The notes beneath the pieces are model-generated. The model was given only the letters and a program-made list of their open reading frames with translations. It ran no database searches and was not told the DNA's origin. Shown one piece after another: positions 44,818 to 53,853 of a stretch of 64,000 bases of DNA. Position numbers and translations under genes: made by a program. This stretch comes from an uncultured Bacilli bacterium (lineage in GTDB: Bacteria; Bacillota_I; Bacilli_A; RF39; UBA660). Positions within the stretch are counted from its first letter, which is position 1. Each line of letters starts with the position of its first letter. The stretch is taken from assembly GCA_934089275.1 (NCBI GenBank), contig CAKOJJ010000001.1, positions 1-64,000 on the forward strand, given 5' to 3'.

Positions 44818-44831
44818 TTACAAAATTGTAA
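44818..44831 (+). promoter_or_regulatory. BceR-type operator
   Basis: TTACA-AAAT-TGTAA, a perfect match to the published BceR site TNACA-N4-TGTAA, placed between the kinase and transporter genes, about 45 bases upstream of the -10 TATAAT (44875-44880). A second palindrome, AATCGCGATT (44848-44857), overlaps the expected -35 position. Confidence 0.75.
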
Positions 44832-44902
44832 GATATAGAAATATTAGAATCGCGATTAATTAAGAAAAGTAGCATATAATCAAAGCATGGAAGGTGAAAT
44901 AT

Positions 44903-45667
44903 ATGGAAAAATTATTGAAAATTGATTCAATAGAAAAATACTATGGTAGTAAATCAAGTTTAACAAAAGCTATCGATAATATAAGTTTTGATGTTGAACG
45001 TGGTGAATTTATCGCGATCATGGGAGCAAGTGGAAGTGGAAAAACAACACTTTTAAATTGTATCTCAACTATTGATAAAGTTACTAGTGGACACATTTAT
45101 TTAAATGATTTAGATGTCACAACTTTAAAAGGAAACAAATTAAGTGAATTCAGAAGAGAAGAATTAGGTTTTATATTCCAAGATTTCAATTTGCTTGACA
45201 CTTTAACGGCTTATGACAATATAGCTCTTGCTTTATCAATTCAAAACAAAAGTGTAAAAAATTTAGACGAGAAAATAAAAGAAGTTAGTAAATATTTAAA
45301 TATTACTCACGTTTTAAATAAATATCCTTATCAAATGAGTGGAGGAGAAAAACAAAGAGTAGCATCTGCCCGTGCAATCATCACAAATCCATCTTTGATA
45401 CTTGCTGACGAACCAACCGGAGCCCTTGATTCAAAATCAGCCAAGATGCTTCTTGAACGTCTTGAATATTTAAATAAAGAAAAGAAGTCAACTATCTTAA
45501 TGGTAACACATGATGCCTATACAGCTTCTTATTCAAGTCGAGTAATATTTATTAAAGACGGACGCATATTTAATGAAATTGAAAAAGGAAGTTTAGATAG
45601 AAAAGAATTCTTCGACAAGATTATTGATGTTGTAACTATACTTGGAGGGGATTTAAGTGATCGCTAA
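44903..45667 (+). CDS. Antimicrobial peptide ABC transporter ATPase (BceA-like)
   Basis: 254 residues. Walker A GASGSGKTT, Q-loop FIFQDFNLLDTLTAYDN, signature MSGGEKQRVASAR, Walker B LILADEPTGALD and His in VTHDAYTA. The sequence is MacB/BceA-type. ATG 44903 has the AAGGTGA ribosome site; the in-frame GTG at 44894 overlaps it. Overlaps the permease gene by 11 bases. Confidence 0.93.
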   Translation: MEKLLKIDSIEKYYGSKSSLTKAIDNISFDVERGEFIAIMGASGSGKTTLLNCISTIDKVTSGHIYLNDLDVTTLKGNKLSEFRREELGFIFQDFNLLDTLTAYDNIALALSIQNKSVKNLDEKIKEVSKYLNITHVLNKYPYQMSGGEKQRVASARAIITNPSLILADEPTGALDSKSAKMLLERLEYLNKEKKSTILMVTHDAYTASYSSRVIFIKDGRIFNEIEKGSLDRKEFFDKIIDVVTILGGDLSDR

Positions 45668-47678
45668 ATTATCGTTTAAAAATATAAAAAAGAGTTTTAA
45701 AGATTATGCGATATACTTTTTTACTCTAGTACTTGGAGTATCAATATTTTATATTTTTAATTCAATTGATTCTCAAGTTGTAATGTTAAAAATCAGTTCA
45801 AGAACAGAAGAAATAATCGATTTATTAGAATCTGTTCTATCGGCTACAAGTGTATTTGTATCATTTATTTTAGGTGCTTTAATAATCTATGCTAGTAGAT
45901 TTTTAATAAAACGAAGAAATAAAGAATTTGGTGTATATTTAACTTTAGGAATGAGTAAAAGAAAAATATCATTAATATTGTTTTTAGAAACTTTAATGAT
46001 CGGTATTATTTCATTAGCAGCTGGATTGTTCCTTGGAGTATTTTTATCACAAGGTATGAGTGTTATAATTGCATCCCTTTTTGATGCTGATATGGAAAAA
46101 TACCATTTTGTATTTTCAATGTCAGCAATGTTAAAGACTTTTATATATTTTGGAATAATGTATCTAATAGTTATGATATTCAATACAGTAGTAGTTACAA
46201 AATGTAAATTAATTGATCTGCTTTATTCGAACAAGAAAAATGAGAAAGTTAAAATTAAAAATCCTGTTATATGTTCAATTGTATTTATACTTTCTTGTTG
46301 TTTACTTGGATATGCGTACTATATGGTAACAGATGGACTATCCAATCTAAAAGACTTCAAGGATATTATAAGACCAATAGTTTATGGTATTGTTTCTACA
46401 TTTTTAATAATGTGGAGTTTATCAGGCTTAGTATTAAAAATTGTTAGTAAAATAAAAGGAATATATTACAAGGGATTAAATTCATTTATGTTAAGACAAC
46501 TAAGCAGTAAAATAAACACAACAGTGATATCAATGAGTATGATATGTTTAATGTTATTCATTACAATATGTGCATTATCAAGTTCTTTCTCTTTAAGAGA
46601 TTCGCTTTCTAAAAATTTAGAAGAATTGACACCAGCTGATGTACAAACTCTTGTATTTTATAGTCATGATGATGTAGAATTTGATGATTCTCAATATAAA
46701 AATTTAGCAGTTCAAGAAAGATATGATAAAAATAAATTTGAGTATGACAACTATTTGAGTGATTATACATCCGTAGACATGTACAATGATGAAAATTTTT
46801 CTTATTCAGACTTTGCTGGAGATATGTATGATTACTTAATGAAAAAATATGGATATAATCAAGACCAATTAGAAATCGTCATGTCTTTAAGTGATTATAA
46901 TAAAATTGCTAGACTATACAAAAAGAGTGAACTAAGACTAAATGATAATGAATATATCATTGTTTCCAATTTTGGAGCTATGACTGTTATACGAAACGAA
47001 ATCTTAGAAAAAAGTCCTAGTGTTAAAATATTTAATCATGAATTAAAACCAAAATATAAAAAATGTTTAGATGGTTTTGTTGAGATATCAAACAATAAAA
47101 CTAACACAGGCATATTTGTTGTTTCTGATACGGTTTTAAAGGGAATAAAACCGAGATATAACTACTTCACAGGTATTTATAAAGAAACGAATCGCAACAA
47201 GAAATATGATGTTGATGAGATATTTGAAAAAGCAAATTCCTATATTGGGAACGTTGGTTACTCATTTAAAACCGATTTAGAAGATTCGTCTGTTGGACTT
47301 GGAGTTATTGTAACTTTCTTAGGAATATACTTAGGAGTAGTTTTCTTGATATCAAGTGCAGCTATCCTTGCTCTAAAAAATTTAAGTGAAGCAAGTGATA
47401 ATCGCAATAGATATATCATTCTAAGACGCATCGGTGCTGATGACAAATTAATACGTAAATCGTTATTTAGAGAAATATTTATTTTCTTTATGACACCTTT
47501 ACTTCTTGCTATAATCCATTCAATATTTGGTATGCGTTTTGCCTTAAAAATACTTGAAATGTTTGGAAATAACGGCTTACTAAAATCTGTAATATTTACA
47601 GGAATGATTATTATATTTATATATGGAGGATATTTTTTAATAACATATTTATGTAGTAAAAATATCATAAAAGAATAA
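45657..47678 (+). CDS. Antimicrobial peptide ABC transporter permease (BceB-like, FtsX family)
   Basis: 673 residues, starting at GTG 45657 behind GGAGGGG. About ten membrane segments with a large external domain (about 310-525) between segments 7 and 8, the BceB layout; the family binds peptide-lipid II complexes such as bacitracin targets. RNKEFGVYLTLGMSKRKI is the typical FtsX-family loop. Confidence 0.92.
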   Translation: MIAKLSFKNIKKSFKDYAIYFFTLVLGVSIFYIFNSIDSQVVMLKISSRTEEIIDLLESVLSATSVFVSFILGALIIYASRFLIKRRNKEFGVYLTLGMSKRKISLILFLETLMIGIISLAAGLFLGVFLSQGMSVIIASLFDADMEKYHFVFSMSAMLKTFIYFGIMYLIVMIFNTVVVTKCKLIDLLYSNKKNEKVKIKNPVICSIVFILSCCLLGYAYYMVTDGLSNLKDFKDIIRPIVYGIVSTFLIMWSLSGLVLKIVSKIKGIYYKGLNSFMLRQLSSKINTTVISMSMICLMLFITICALSSSFSLRDSLSKNLEELTPADVQTLVFYSHDDVEFDDSQYKNLAVQERYDKNKFEYDNYLSDYTSVDMYNDENFSYSDFAGDMYDYLMKKYGYNQDQLEIVMSLSDYNKIARLYKKSELRLNDNEYIIVSNFGAMTVIRNEILEKSPSVKIFNHELKPKYKKCLDGFVEISNNKTNTGIFVVSDTVLKGIKPRYNYFTGIYKETNRNKKYDVDEIFEKANSYIGNVGYSFKTDLEDSSVGLGVIVTFLGIYLGVVFLISSAAILALKNLSEASDNRNRYIILRRIGADDKLIRKSLFREIFIFFMTPLLLAIIHSIFGMRFALKILEMFGNNGLLKSVIFTGMIIIFIYGGYFLITYLCSKNIIKE

Positions 47679-47686
47679 ACATTAAT

Positions 47687-47719
47687 AGTTACAGTTTATA
47701 TTAAGACTGTAGCTTTTTA
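47687..47719 (+). terminator. Terminator after the Bce-like permease
   Basis: AGTTACAGT/ACTGTAGCT (one G-U pair), then TTTTTA. Confidence 0.6.
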
Positions 47720-47833
47720 TTTTGATTAAAATTCTAAATTTATGGTTAAGAAATATAACAAAAAACTATATTTGTATAGATAAACAACAAATTATATTTT
47801 TTTGCTCTTCTTAAAAACAAAAAAAATTATTAC

Positions 47834-47880
47834 ACTCTAATTATAGATTAGAGTATTAATCTATATACAATGGGTATAAT
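47834..47880 (+). promoter_or_regulatory. Promoter with an inverted-repeat operator
   Basis: ACTCTAAT-TATAG-ATTAGAGT (47834-47854) is a perfect 8-bp inverted repeat ending where a -35 would begin; TATAAT is at 47875-47880. A repressor site is likely. Nothing else is seen in the 47720-47833 stretch. Confidence 0.5.
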
Positions 47881-47903
47881 AATATAAGATAGGAGGATTT
47901 TTC

Positions 47904-48344
47904 ATGAAAGAAAAAGAAATGAAAGAAAAATTGAAAAAAATAAATAAGGAATTTGATGAAGTAAATAAACATCTCAAAGACGCGACTGAAACTACAGTTT
48001 TAGAATGTATGTATGCAAAAGATGAAGTTGATAAGAAAATCGAGGAAACTAAAAAGAATATTGAGAATGCTAAAGAAAATATTAAAAAGAAACAAAAAGA
48101 CACTCACGAGAAATTTTCAAGTCACATTACTAAAATTCAAGATGACATAAATGATCTTAAAACTAAGTTAGAAGAGAAAAAAGAATTGAAAGATAAAGAA
48201 AAGTTAGAAAAATATATTGATGATAGATTAGAATACTCATCTAGTTGTATATCACTTGCAGTGCTTGCAATAAGTGAAGCAAAACTTTCGTTTTTAGAAG
48301 CTATTGAAGCTCAAGATGAATACGACGAATTATATAAAGATTAG
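47904..48344 (+). CDS. Coiled-coil hypothetical protein
   Basis: 146 residues, almost entirely Lys/Glu-rich coiled coil from residue 1 to about 110, with a less charged helical end (SSCISLAVLAISEAKLSFLEAIEAQDEYDELY). No signal peptide or membrane segment. The ribosome site AGGAGG is strong. A stress-induced or cell-structure protein is possible, but no family is recognised. Confidence 0.7.
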   Translation: MKEKEMKEKLKKINKEFDEVNKHLKDATETTVLECMYAKDEVDKKIEETKKNIENAKENIKKKQKDTHEKFSSHITKIQDDINDLKTKLEEKKELKDKEKLEKYIDDRLEYSSSCISLAVLAISEAKLSFLEAIEAQDEYDELYKD

Positions 48345-48349
48345 AATAA

Positions 48350-48381
48350 AAAACAAGTAGACAATTCGACTACTTGTTTTT
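48350..48381 (+). terminator. Terminator after the coiled-coil gene
   Basis: AAACAAGTAG/CTACTTGTTT followed by T residues. Confidence 0.8.
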
Positions 48382-48441
48382 AATTGCTTTTTCTTTGACG
48401 TTTTGTTAAAATATTTAACATCGTTAAAAGAAGGAATTATT

Positions 48442-49299
48442 ATGTTAAAAAAAGTGATAAATTCAAATGTTTATCAAAATTCTGATGTTATTGAAAAAGA
48501 GAAAAAGTTATTTTTATTTTTTCATTCAACAATTTTTTCATCTCTTTTACCTGAAGAACGTCTAGCTTTAATGCAGGAATTAGAAAATGTAGAAGCTAAG
48601 AAGCAAAGTAGACCGATATATAACGTGACTACGGGTAAAGCAAATGGAAGGTTAATGAATGCTGGAGTAGTATTTCATACAAAAGAAAAACCAGGTAAAA
48701 TAATCTTTAATGAAAGATATCTTTTCGAAGGAAAAGAAGAAGTGTATAATCCAACTACAAAAGAAATAGTTTATACGGATGTTAAAGGATTCAATTTTCG
48801 TCTTTTAGATACCGTGTTACACGAACAATTTCACGCTTTATTTCATCATATAATTTCTGAATTAGATCCAAATAAAAGTGAAATTTATCGTGAATTAAAA
48901 GAATATAAAGCCTATTTTGAGTGTCATGTTGTCACTGAGAAGCAACAACAAAGTGATATTAAAAAAGGATATTATCTTTATATAACAAATCCAGATGAAT
49001 ACTATGCATTTAAATATGCTTATGAAAACGTTTTAAGAATTTTTGAATATCTTTATTCCCAATATGGAATTGACGCCTCGATAGAAAACTACAAAAATTA
49101 TCAAAAACAAACTAGGTCAATCACTGAACAATCGTTCTTTTATGATACGGGTGTTCAAGCAAGTTATGAAGAGATATACAAAATATTGTTAAACAATTGG
49201 GCATTAAAATTTGCACAAAACAATGGTTTTAACACACATGAAGTACTTTATGATATTGGAAAATCTAAAAAATTATTAGATCATTACCATGTGTTTTAA
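48442..49299 (+). CDS. Putative zinc metallopeptidase-like protein (HExxH)
   Basis: 285 residues. LLDTVLHEQFHALFHH contains HExxH (HEQFH) in a helix, and ELKEYKAYFECH about 25 residues later offers a Glu that could be the third zinc ligand. No signal peptide, so cytoplasmic. No known peptidase family assigned. ATG 48442 is chosen for its AGAAGGA site; the longer in-frame start at 48403 lacks one. Confidence 0.65.
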   Translation: MLKKVINSNVYQNSDVIEKEKKLFLFFHSTIFSSLLPEERLALMQELENVEAKKQSRPIYNVTTGKANGRLMNAGVVFHTKEKPGKIIFNERYLFEGKEEVYNPTTKEIVYTDVKGFNFRLLDTVLHEQFHALFHHIISELDPNKSEIYRELKEYKAYFECHVVTEKQQQSDIKKGYYLYITNPDEYYAFKYAYENVLRIFEYLYSQYGIDASIENYKNYQKQTRSITEQSFFYDTGVQASYEEIYKILLNNWALKFAQNNGFNTHEVLYDIGKSKKLLDHYHVF

Positions 49300-49413
49300 A
49301 AACTTAAATTATTTGTAAAAAATTAACAAGCTTTCGTAGAATTCGTGCAGGCTTTTTATTTTCCTTTAATAAAACTGATTTATTAGTTATAATTATATTA
49401 TGGAAGTGATTAA

Positions 49414-49974
49414 ATGGAAAACGGAAAAGTAGTAATTATTGCTGGAAACAAAAGGGCAGGTAAAACAACTCTTACAATGAAACTTCATCAAAAATACAAT
49501 TTTAATTATTATAATTTTGATATGCTATTAGATTCACTTGAAGAATCCTTTAAAGTATTGCAAGATCATAATGATGATAAATATGTTACATTATTAAATG
49601 AAATGGTAAAAAGAAGTTTAGATGATGCTAAGAATTATGGAGTAAGCACAATTTATGAATATATTTTTACACCTAAACAATTATCTATGTTTGAATATAA
49701 GGATAAGGTAGAAATCTATTTTTTGGCCAATTTAGATGCTGATGAAACAAATATCAGAGAAGATATGAAAAAATATTCTAAACCTTTTGATTGGCCAGCT
49801 TATGTAGGAATTGAAGATATAGAAAGAAATGTTAAAGAAATTTTAGAAAGAAATGAATTGCTAAAAAAAGATTGTCAAAAATATGGATTTAATTTAATTA
49901 ATACATCTAGAGAAGATAAAAGAGAAGCAATTCTTGATAAACTAGTTGAAGAAATTAAAAAAAATTCAAATTAA
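49414..49974 (+). CDS. P-loop NTPase, kinase-like
   Basis: 186 residues. Walker A GNKRAGKTTL (about 10-19) at the start, then YNFDMLLDSLEESF, where the Asp could be the catalytic base. Size and motif fit small-molecule kinases or zeta-toxin/UMP-like folds. It lies 21 bases before a radical-SAM gene, with which it may be co-transcribed. Confidence 0.75.
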   Translation: MENGKVVIIAGNKRAGKTTLTMKLHQKYNFNYYNFDMLLDSLEESFKVLQDHNDDKYVTLLNEMVKRSLDDAKNYGVSTIYEYIFTPKQLSMFEYKDKVEIYFLANLDADETNIREDMKKYSKPFDWPAYVGIEDIERNVKEILERNELLKKDCQKYGFNLINTSREDKREAILDKLVEEIKKNSN

Positions 49975-49995
49975 TGATTTTAAGGAAGTGACTTT

Positions 49996-50787
49996 ATGAT
50001 AACTTATAATAATTTAAAAATTGAAACAACAAGAAGATGTACTTTTAAATGCGCTCATTGTGAAAAAGGACCAGCAAGTGGTAAAGACCTTCAATCAAAA
50101 TTTTTACCAAAAATATTTACAGAAGATACCATTATTCGTAATTTAGAACTTGACGGAGGAGATGTTTTATTAGCTTACGATGTGTTAGAGACAATAGTTG
50201 ATTTTATAATTCAATCTAAATGTATCGTTCTTGGAGTTAACATATCTACTAACGGAACATATTTTGGACCAAGATCAGAAAGAGTGTTATCCAAATTAAA
50301 ATCATACGTTACTAAGTGTCAATCATATATCGGCAAGTATTCCCAAGAGGTTAGCCTAATATTATCTGCTGATGAATATCACAAAGCCGAATTAGAAAGT
50401 GTAAAAGAAGAAGATCCATGGCTTTACAAAATTTATCTAGAAAGTATTCAAGAATTAATCAATTCATCATATTTTTCAGGTAAAACTGAAACAGTTAAAG
50501 TTATTAATAAAGGAAGAGCAGAGAATTTATCTGTCGAGAAATATTATCCGCCAACAATCGAAACTTATTATCTTCAAAACGGAGAAGAAATTCTTATATC
50601 AAATGCATCAGTTTTAGTTGATGGAACCATAGAGAATACGAACGCTTCTTTATTCGACGATACTCTAAGTTCAATAATTTTAAGAAATAGTTTTGCTTGT
50701 ACAACTACAGAAGATTTTCAAAACGGATGTGAGAAAAACGAATACAATTCTAAAAATCTAGTTCTTATAAACGAAAAAAATAATTAA
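49996..50787 (+). CDS. Radical SAM-like protein
   Basis: 263 residues. RRCTFKCAHCEKG holds the CxxxCxxC motif that binds the 4Fe-4S cluster and S-adenosylmethionine. LDGGDV replaces the GGEP motif at the second position, and NISTNGTYFG is the following strand. Two C-terminal Cys (FACTTT and NGCEKN) are too few for a full SPASM domain. Substrate unknown; the upstream P-loop protein is the only clue. Confidence 0.78.
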   Translation: MITYNNLKIETTRRCTFKCAHCEKGPASGKDLQSKFLPKIFTEDTIIRNLELDGGDVLLAYDVLETIVDFIIQSKCIVLGVNISTNGTYFGPRSERVLSKLKSYVTKCQSYIGKYSQEVSLILSADEYHKAELESVKEEDPWLYKIYLESIQELINSSYFSGKTETVKVINKGRAENLSVEKYYPPTIETYYLQNGEEILISNASVLVDGTIENTNASLFDDTLSSIILRNSFACTTTEDFQNGCEKNEYNSKNLVLINEKNN

Positions 50788-50837
50788 ATGATTAAAAATT
50801 ACATTTTGCTTGCATTTTATATGTGAGCTTATTTTTT

Positions 50838-50868
50838 TGTAACCTTTTATTAATTTAAACAGTTATTA
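50838..50868 (+). promoter_or_regulatory. Possible ECF-type promoter of the sigma factor gene
   Basis: TGTAACCTTTT (50838-50848) resembles ECF -35 elements (TGaAAC/TGTAAC followed by T). A matching -10 is not clear. If real, the sigma factor activates its own operon. Confidence 0.35.
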
Positions 50869-50892
50869 TATTGAAAGAGAGGAAATAATGGG

Positions 50893-51357
50893 ATGAATGA
50901 TGAGTTTATAAAAATTTTTAATCTCTATAAAAATGACATTTATCGGCTTGCTTATAGTTATACTAAAAATAGTAATGATACAGATGACATAACCCAAAAC
51001 GTATTTATTAAATTATATAAACATAAAGAAATTTTAAAACTTGATGAAGAAAGCATTAAAAAATGGCTATTCAAAGTTACCATTAATGAATGTAAAAGTT
51101 TATTTTTATCTCATTGGAGAATAAAAGTTGCTTTGTTTGATGATAAAGATATAACAACAACTGATACCAATAATGATCTATTGGAAATTATAGCAAATTT
51201 AAATAAAAAAGAAAGAATTATAGTTTTTCTACATTATTATGAAGGATATAAAATAAAAGAAATAGCTGAAATGATGAAACTATCTGAAGCGAATGTTAAA
51301 GTATTGTTGTCTAGAACAAGAGGAAAATTAAAAAATATGATAGAAGGTGATAATTAA
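50893..51357 (+). CDS. ECF-family RNA polymerase sigma factor
   Basis: 154 residues. Region 2 (about 5-70) has YKNDIYRLAYSYTKNSNDTDDITQNVFIKLY, and region 4 (about 100-150) has RIIVFLHYYEGYKIKEIAEMMKLSEANVKVLLSRTRGKL, a helix-turn-helix. The intervening linker is short, as expected. It overlaps the next gene by one base (TAATG), the position of a cognate anti-sigma factor. Confidence 0.93.
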   Translation: MNDEFIKIFNLYKNDIYRLAYSYTKNSNDTDDITQNVFIKLYKHKEILKLDEESIKKWLFKVTINECKSLFLSHWRIKVALFDDKDITTTDTNNDLLEIIANLNKKERIIVFLHYYEGYKIKEIAEMMKLSEANVKVLLSRTRGKLKNMIEGDN

Positions 51358-51992
51358 TGAATAAAAATATAAAAGAATCTTTTTTAAATATAAAAATGAG
51401 TGATGAATTAGAAAACAAAATTCTCAATAAAACTATTTATAGAAAAAATAGAAATTATTTAAAACCTATGCTTGTAAGTTTTCTTATTTTAATATCATTT
51501 TCATTTATAATATTCAATAATCGAAAAATCACTTATTATTATACAATTAATCATAAATCTAATTATTCTTATACATCAAACAGTAGTGATTGGACATGGC
51601 CAACAGATCAACCATTCGTTATAATTGCAGGTTTTAAAAAAAGATGGGGTGTTGAACATAAGGGAGTAGATATCGGAGGATTAGAATTTGCATCAGCTGT
51701 GTATGCTTCTGCAGACGGAAAAATTATAGAACCTGAAAATCTATCTTCTTTAGAAGAAAAATATGGTAAAGTTATTGTTATTGAGCATTCAAATGGTTAT
51801 TATACACTTTATGGTGGTTTAAACGATATCTTCGTGAAAAACAATGATGTTGTTAAATCAGGGACAAAAATCGGAACTATTGGAAAAAATAAAGAAATAG
51901 ACTTTACGAGCTTACATTTTTCCATATATAATGATCGTTCTTTATCTGAAGAAGCAGCAATTGATCCATTAAAAATATTTTCAATTAAATAG
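51357..51992 (+). CDS. Membrane protein: anti-sigma-like N-terminus fused to a degenerate LytM (M23) domain
   Basis: 211 residues. The cytoplasmic N-terminus (IKESFLNIKMSDELENKILN) resembles the start of Gram-positive anti-sigma factors; one membrane segment lies at about 41-56; the external part (about 95-205) is an M23/LytM fold. The zinc ligands HKGVD and the His in SLHFSIY are kept, but the two catalytic His are missing: the usual TxYxHL reads TLYGGL, and the first His of HLHF is Ser. It is therefore probably a sensor or binding domain rather than a hydrolase. Partner of the ECF sigma factor. Confidence 0.75.
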   Translation: MNKNIKESFLNIKMSDELENKILNKTIYRKNRNYLKPMLVSFLILISFSFIIFNNRKITYYYTINHKSNYSYTSNSSDWTWPTDQPFVIIAGFKKRWGVEHKGVDIGGLEFASAVYASADGKIIEPENLSSLEEKYGKVIVIEHSNGYYTLYGGLNDIFVKNNDVVKSGTKIGTIGKNKEIDFTSLHFSIYNDRSLSEEAAIDPLKIFSIK

Positions 51993-51994
51993 AA

Positions 51995-52022
51995 AAGCGG
52001 GCTAAAACAGTCCGCTTATTTT
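51995..52022. terminator. Bidirectional terminator between the LytM gene and fhs
   Basis: AAGCGG/CCGCTT stem with extra inner pairs, T-rich on the plus side and T-rich on the minus side; it overlaps the 3' end of fhs. Confidence 0.65.
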
Positions 52023-53627
52023 TAAATTATCATCAATTTTCATATCAAGTGCATTTGGATGTTTAGGAAGGCCAGGCATATCAATGACACTTCCTAAAAA
52101 GCAAACAATAAAACCAGCACCACTTTTTAATTCTAATTTTTGTACTGTAACATCATAATCAGTTGGGTTTCCAAGTTTTTTAGGATCATCACTAAAAGAG
52201 TATTGAGTTTTAGCTATGCATATTGGTAAGTTACTAAATCCCAAATTTTCTATATTTTTTAATTGAGTAAGTGCATTATCTGTATAAATTATATTTTTAG
52301 CGTGATAAATATCCTTACAAATAATTTCAATTTTATTTTGAATAGAATCATTTAAATCATATAAAAATTTAAAAGAAGAAGGATTTTTAGCTAATTCAAC
52401 TATTTTTTTAGCTACGGTTATCGCACCAATGCCACCTTCTTTATAAGCATCGCTTATTTCAAAAGAAACATCTTTTTGTAATACAAATTCTTTTACAATA
52501 TTAATCTCTTCTAATGTATCTGTATCAAATCGATTCAATACAACAAGAATATTATTTGTAAATTTTTTTAAATTATCTATATGAGCTTCAAGATTGGATA
52601 AACCAATATTTAAAAATTTATGATCTTGAGTAAGAATATCTTTTTCTTCACAATATCCATTATGTTTTAAAGATCTTATTGTACAATTCAATATAACTAA
52701 GTCAGGTTTTAATCCTAAACGACATTTTATATCAAAAAACTTTTCAGCTCCTAAATCTGATCCAAAACCAGCTTCAGTAATTACGTAGTCACTTAATGAA
52801 AGAGCAGTTCGGGTAGCAATATAAGAATTACAACCATGAGCAATATTTGCAAAAGGACCTCCATGAATAATTACAGGATTGTTTTCAAGAGATTGAACAA
52901 GATTAGGTTTCATTGCATCTTTTAAAAGAATCATCATACTATCAGTTGCTTTTAAATCTCTAGCATAAATAGGAGAGTTGTCATATGTGTAACCGATTAA
53001 AATAGAATCTAATCTTTTTCTTAAATCATTCATATCTTTGGTTAAGCATAATATTGCCATAATTTCACTTGCAGCCGTAATGCAAAAATGTTCTTGACGA
53101 TTATCTAGCATTATTTTTCTTAAAGCACGATCATTCATATCAAGAGTTCTATGAAAGCAAATAGAGTTAGGGTTAATTTCGAGTTCATTACCATGATATA
53201 TATGATTATCGATAATTGCACATAATAAATTGTTACAAGATGTTATTGCATGCATATCACCTGTAAAATGTAGGTTTATATCTTCCATAGGAACAACTTG
53301 AGATTTTCCTCCTCCAGTAGCACCACCTTTCATTCCGAATGTCGGACCTAAAGACGGTTCTCTTAAAACAGCAATACTATTTTTACCAATTTTTCTTAGG
53401 GCATCATTTATTCCAATTGACAAAGTAGTTTTTCCTTCACCATATGGAGTGGGGTGTATAGATGTTACTAAAATCAGTTTACCATTTTTAGTTTTATTTA
53501 TTTTATCGTAGTTTATTTTTGCTTTATAGTTTCCATAATTTTCAATTAAACTATCAATACCAATTTCATTTGCGACGTCTTTAATTAGTTTCATTTTACA
53601 TGAGGAAGCTATTTCTATATCTGTCAT
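52002..53627 (-). CDS. fhs: Formate-tetrahydrofolate ligase
   Basis: 541 residues, close to the family's usual 556. Makes 10-formyl-THF from formate, THF and ATP for purine and fMet synthesis. P-loop HPTPYGEGKTT, then REPSLGPTFGMKGGATGGGKSQVVPMEDINLHFTGD and TEAGFGSDLGAEKFFDIKCR are diagnostic. The start has GAGGTGA before it. The extended -10 TGCTATAAT (minus strand, TATAAT at 53654-53649) drives it alone. Confidence 0.97.
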   Translation of the reverse strand: MTDIEIASSCKMKLIKDVANEIGIDSLIENYGNYKAKINYDKINKTKNGKLILVTSIHPTPYGEGKTTLSIGINDALRKIGKNSIAVLREPSLGPTFGMKGGATGGGKSQVVPMEDINLHFTGDMHAITSCNNLLCAIIDNHIYHGNELEINPNSICFHRTLDMNDRALRKIMLDNRQEHFCITAASEIMAILCLTKDMNDLRKRLDSILIGYTYDNSPIYARDLKATDSMMILLKDAMKPNLVQSLENNPVIIHGGPFANIAHGCNSYIATRTALSLSDYVITEAGFGSDLGAEKFFDIKCRLGLKPDLVILNCTIRSLKHNGYCEEKDILTQDHKFLNIGLSNLEAHIDNLKKFTNNILVVLNRFDTDTLEEINIVKEFVLQKDVSFEISDAYKEGGIGAITVAKKIVELAKNPSSFKFLYDLNDSIQNKIEIICKDIYHAKNIIYTDNALTQLKNIENLGFSNLPICIAKTQYSFSDDPKKLGNPTDYDVTVQKLELKSGAGFIVCFLGSVIDMPGLPKHPNALDMKIDDNLKISGLF

Positions 53628-53648
53628 ATAATTTCACCTCTGAAGATG

Positions 53649-53657
53649 ATTATAGCA
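53649..53657 (-). promoter_or_regulatory. Extended -10 promoter of fhs
   Basis: TGCTATAAT on the minus strand, 22 bases before the fhs start codon. Confidence 0.55.
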
Positions 53658-53749
53658 TAAAAAGAGATAATTATTATATAATCGACATAAATAGACAATA
53701 ATTGCTAATTTAATAAAATATGGTAAAATAAAGATTAAGGAGAATCAAT

Positions 53750-53853
53750 GTGAAAGAAAGCGTTACTCTTTATTTAAAAATGATTTATTTGAAGGTAAAT
53801 TTTTACTGAACGATAAGCGTAAAGTAGTTAGTTATGAAATAAGAAATATGTAG
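53750..53853 (+). pseudogene. Possible small ORF or gene remnant before the MazG-like gene
   Basis: GTG 53750 behind AAGGAG opens a 19-codon frame ending at 53809. A second frame, open from before 53731 to a TAG at 53853, reads protein-like residues such as KRYSLFKNDLFEGKF and KRKVVSYEIRNM but has no ATG start. This looks like a decayed or frameshifted gene end, though chance open frame in AT-rich DNA is possible. Confidence 0.3.

Noticed and set aside
49317..49360. Terminator after the HExxH gene
   Set aside because: Only a 4-bp AAGC/GCTT stem can be formed around the TTCGTAGAATTCGT core; too weak to call.
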